In this document: one piece after another, positions 61,816 through 64,000 of the stretch
Position numbering within the stretch: the first letter of the stretch is position 1
Layout of the letters: each line of letters starts with the position of its first letter
NCBI GenBank assembly: GCA_964509425.1
Contig: CAZDWZ010000007.1
Span: forward strand, 285,075-349,074
Source of the DNA: CAZDWZ01 sp964509425
GTDB taxonomy: Bacteria; Bdellovibrionota_C; UBA2361; SZUA-149; CAZDWZ01
DNA length: 64,000 nt
Direction: 5' to 3'
Notes under the pieces: model-generated
Told to the model about the DNA's origin: nothing
Seen by the model: the letters and a program-made list of their open reading frames with translations, nothing else
Database searches by the model: none
Position numbers and translations under genes: made by a program

Positions 61816-62526
61816 ATGACATTGATTTTGAACCAAGCTTCGGAAGCACGACTTAAGATGCCCCTAGAATCTCCCATAGTTCTGAGCCCGTTTCAGCGTG
61901 CTCCAGACTCGAGCGAGATCTTTTTGGCGTGCAACCTAGGAGTGACGAAAGAGTCTCCTCTCGGGTTGACCGAGCATAGTCTCCTCGTTCCACCTTTAGT
62001 CGGCCTCCAGCCACAGCCAGATTTTACCGGCAAAGGGCGGGGACTTTTTTGGGGTCAAACACTGCGTGGTGCAAAACTTCCTTTTACTCGATTTGATTCA
62101 CTAAACGATCCCCTTGCCGGGCTGGTTGAAAAGTTGTCGGAGGTAGCGAAACCGCTCGGGAGGCCGACCGATACTAAGCTAAAGTTTTATGCCAAAAACG
62201 GTGACCACGATTTTGAAGTAATGCTCGTCGATGCGGACCTCATTATAATTAGCCTTGACGTCACTGCTAACGGCAAATGGACGGGACGGGCAGACCACGT
62301 TTTTGTCCGCGAAGGAAAAGGACAACCTTGGCACGTAAAATATTATGACACTGTCGATGCCGTCGGACCATGGGACAAGCCACCTCAGATGAAAGAAAGC
62401 ACGATGCCTATGGCGCGGCCTGATCCCAACCAACCCAACTTCGAGAGCATGATGCTGAGGCGCATTGAAATGTGCACTCAGCACCTTAAGGTCAAGGTCC
62501 GTTGGCTCAATCCGGATGATCGCTAG
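61816..62526 (+). CDS. hypothetical soluble protein
   Basis: The 236-residue product (MTLILNQASEARLKMPLE) has no signal peptide and a beta-rich middle (KLKFYAKNGDHDFEVMLVDADLIIISLDV). The ATG at 61816 follows AGGAGG at a spacing of 5. No family recognised. It stands alone. Confidence 0.65.
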   Translation: MTLILNQASEARLKMPLESPIVLSPFQRAPDSSEIFLACNLGVTKESPLGLTEHSLLVPPLVGLQPQPDFTGKGRGLFWGQTLRGAKLPFTRFDSLNDPLAGLVEKLSEVAKPLGRPTDTKLKFYAKNGDHDFEVMLVDADLIIISLDVTANGKWTGRADHVFVREGKGQPWHVKYYDTVDAVGPWDKPPQMKESTMPMARPDPNQPNFESMMLRRIEMCTQHLKVKVRWLNPDDR

Positions 62527-62814
62527 TCCATAACGAGCGACACCACAAGTCCTCGAACCCTTAGAGCACCTGTACAGACAAAATCGCGCTCTGTCCTCGC
62601 AGATTTGGCAGGTGAGGCCAGCTCGCTGGCCTACATGCTAATTCCGCATCTCCGCCGTCCTGGTTCAGTGGAAGAAATGCGGACTCCGCGACTTCTCGTT
62701 GTATACCTCCATTTCCAAAGCACAGAGATCAAGGACGGTGTATTGCCTGGCTTCGGAGAGTCCGTTATGTGCATCTTGCCTGAAAGGCGGAACGGATAAG
62801 CGTTTTGAACGACA

Positions 62815-64000
62815 TCAAGAGTTGTAAACAAGCACGACATTCTGCAATGCCGCATTCATCTTGTTACAAGTCTCAACATATTCGTTCGCGGCGATAGATT
62901 CTTCGAGAATTCCTGCACCGGCGCGAAAATGTACCGTCTCGTCGTATTGGCAGACGGTTCGAATTGCGATCGCAAGGTCAGCAACTCCAACTGAATCAAT
63001 CCAGCCGACACATCCCCCGTAGAGACCTCGAGGTTCATCCTCGAGCTTATCGATAGAGGAGATCGCCCCCGATTTGTCGATTCCGGAAACGGTCACCGCC
63101 GGGAAGAGCGCTCGAATTGCATCCCAAAGATTGAGGCCATCGCGCAGCTTTCCACTCACCCTCGATGAAAGGTGCTGAACCGTGGGAGATTTCTTGATTT
63201 CCATAAAATCAAAGACTCGCACCGTGTCCGGTTCACAAACGCTCGAAACCTCATCTTGGGCCAAGAGCACTGAAAGAGCATGCTCCTTCACTTCTTTGGG
63301 ATCGGCATGCAACTCCGCCGCAAGCGCCTGATCCGCCGCGGGGGAAGTCCCTCTCGGACGCGTGCCGGCAAGCGGATTGGTCATTATGAAACCATCCTTA
63401 CTCGCCTCCATAAACATCTCCGGGCTAAATCCGACCGATCGTAGACCGTCGGTGCCGAGCGCGAATGAACGAGCCGGTTTAAATTCTCTGGTCCCAGCCC
63501 GCAGGGAGCCCAAGCAGTCCAAATTCGCCGTGAGCTTACAACTCCGCGAGATTATCCCTTTTTTGAGTTCACTCCTCTTAATTGCCTCGATGAGTGAGGT
63601 TACCTTCAGCAGATAGTTCTCTCTGTCGTCGTGCGCAATTTCAATTTCCGAGACAGACGGAATCGGATGAGCATGATTCTGGAACAGCAGTTTCTGAATA
63701 TTCTCTAGAGGGAGAGAAGATTTTATCCTCGTCTCGCTCGATGTGAATAACAGGTCAATTTCAGGAATGAAGAAACTGATTGAAGGAATATTCTTTGACT
63801 TTGAGTAAGGATAATAAAAGCCAGCAGCGTCAAAACCGATGTATCCGTAAGCAGTCCAATTTTTCAAGGAGATGGAAGAAAGAAAAGCCGAACATTGTTT
63901 GAATGGATCTTTAGCGTCGTCTTCTAATCTCCTTCCAGATGTGTCCTGAAATCTAATTCGCTCGCCGGTGACCGTGACGGAAGCCAGAGTTCCAAAGGCT
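62815..64000 (-). CDS. salicylate/isochorismate synthase (partial)
   Basis: The frame is open to the right edge, so the N-terminus lies beyond the window; at least 395 residues are present. It matches the chorismate-binding MbtI/Irp9 salicylate synthases: GYIGFDAAGF, KGIISRS, LAGTRPRG, EHALSVLLAQDEV, DFMEIKKSPTVQHLSS, LFPAVTVSGIDKSGAIS and FRAGAGILEES. These Mg-dependent enzymes make isochorismate and salicylate from chorismate, usually for siderophores. A TTG at 63867 is only an internal codon. Salicylate synthase is more likely than plain isochorismate synthase or anthranilate synthase, but not certain. Confidence 0.88.
   Translation of the reverse strand, partial: AFGTLASVTVTGERIRFQDTSGRRLEDDAKDPFKQCSAFLSSISLKNWTAYGYIGFDAAGFYYPYSKSKNIPSISFFIPEIDLLFTSSETRIKSSLPLENIQKLLFQNHAHPIPSVSEIEIAHDDRENYLLKVTSLIEAIKRSELKKGIISRSCKLTANLDCLGSLRAGTREFKPARSFALGTDGLRSVGFSPEMFMEASKDGFIMTNPLAGTRPRGTSPAADQALAAELHADPKEVKEHALSVLLAQDEVSSVCEPDTVRVFDFMEIKKSPTVQHLSSRVSGKLRDGLNLWDAIRALFPAVTVSGIDKSGAISSIDKLEDEPRGLYGGCVGWIDSVGVADLAIAIRTVCQYDETVHFRAGAGILEESIAANEYVETCNKMNAALQNVVLVYNS

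Noticed and set aside
1..64000. CRISPR array, insertion sequence, rRNA, prophage structural genes
   Set aside because: I looked for regularly spaced direct repeats, transposase motifs, rRNA core sequences and capsid/terminase-like proteins on both strands and saw none.

Overview
The window looks like a piece of chromosome from a diderm (Gram-negative type) bacterium. Many products carry Sec or lipoprotein signal peptides, and there is a c-type cytochrome, an ECF sigma/anti-sigma pair and periplasmic binding proteins. I could not place it in a lineage from sequence alone. Coding density is low, with gene-free gaps of 300-900 bases between mostly single-gene units on both strands. No rRNA, insertion sequence or CRISPR array was found. 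GC statements are judged by eye.

Two kinds of genes are interleaved. The backbone genes have moderate GC and favour CTC, TTC, GAA and CGA/CGC codons. They encode many small secreted or membrane proteins plus recognisable enzymes: an SDR oxidoreductase (10916), WrbA (13619), an AhpD-like protein (17253), a split WD40-like/glycosyltransferase gene (23512-25976), a YdjM-like membrane hydrolase (30116), a truncated haemoglobin (32384), a zinc alcohol dehydrogenase (45582), a DinB/GNAT pair (50625-51682), a transglutaminase-like protein (55465), an arsR-arsM operon (59018-60313) and, at the right edge, a salicylate/isochorismate synthase that runs off the window. The second kind is about eleven strikingly GC-rich genes scattered one at a time (517, 2220, 3102, 6807, 9329, 18120, 18723, 21747, 26221, 42711, 58165). 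They use GGG, CGG and CTG codons, and most have an inverted repeat upstream and a hairpin downstream. They look like transferred single-gene units. Only the first, a NagA-type amidohydrolase, is assignable.

The centre (34447-39034) is a dense array of 26 tRNA genes in four strand blocks. It covers every amino acid except a confidently called Tyr, and no gene encodes CCA. Three adjacent Leu tRNAs (CAA, CAG, TAA) have 4-5 nt variable loops instead of the long arm normal for bacterial tRNA-Leu, while the two Ser tRNAs keep long arms. The array also holds Ile(TAT), a CAT tRNA with a shortened D-arm, a Gly(TCC) with an abnormal T-loop and REP-like palindromes. It looks like an accessory tRNA set.

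To the right of the array a TrmB-like regulator diverges from a nitrate/sulfonate-type ABC importer operon, with a 10+10 bp operator inside what appears to be a leaderless promoter. The arsR promoter has the same architecture. At 46780-48380 an ECF sigma factor and its zinc-finger anti-sigma factor sit beside a VirB2/TrbC-like small membrane protein. Four backbone genes appear broken by single-base frameshifts or an in-frame stop, two at homopolymers, so either assembly indels or recent gene decay must be considered.
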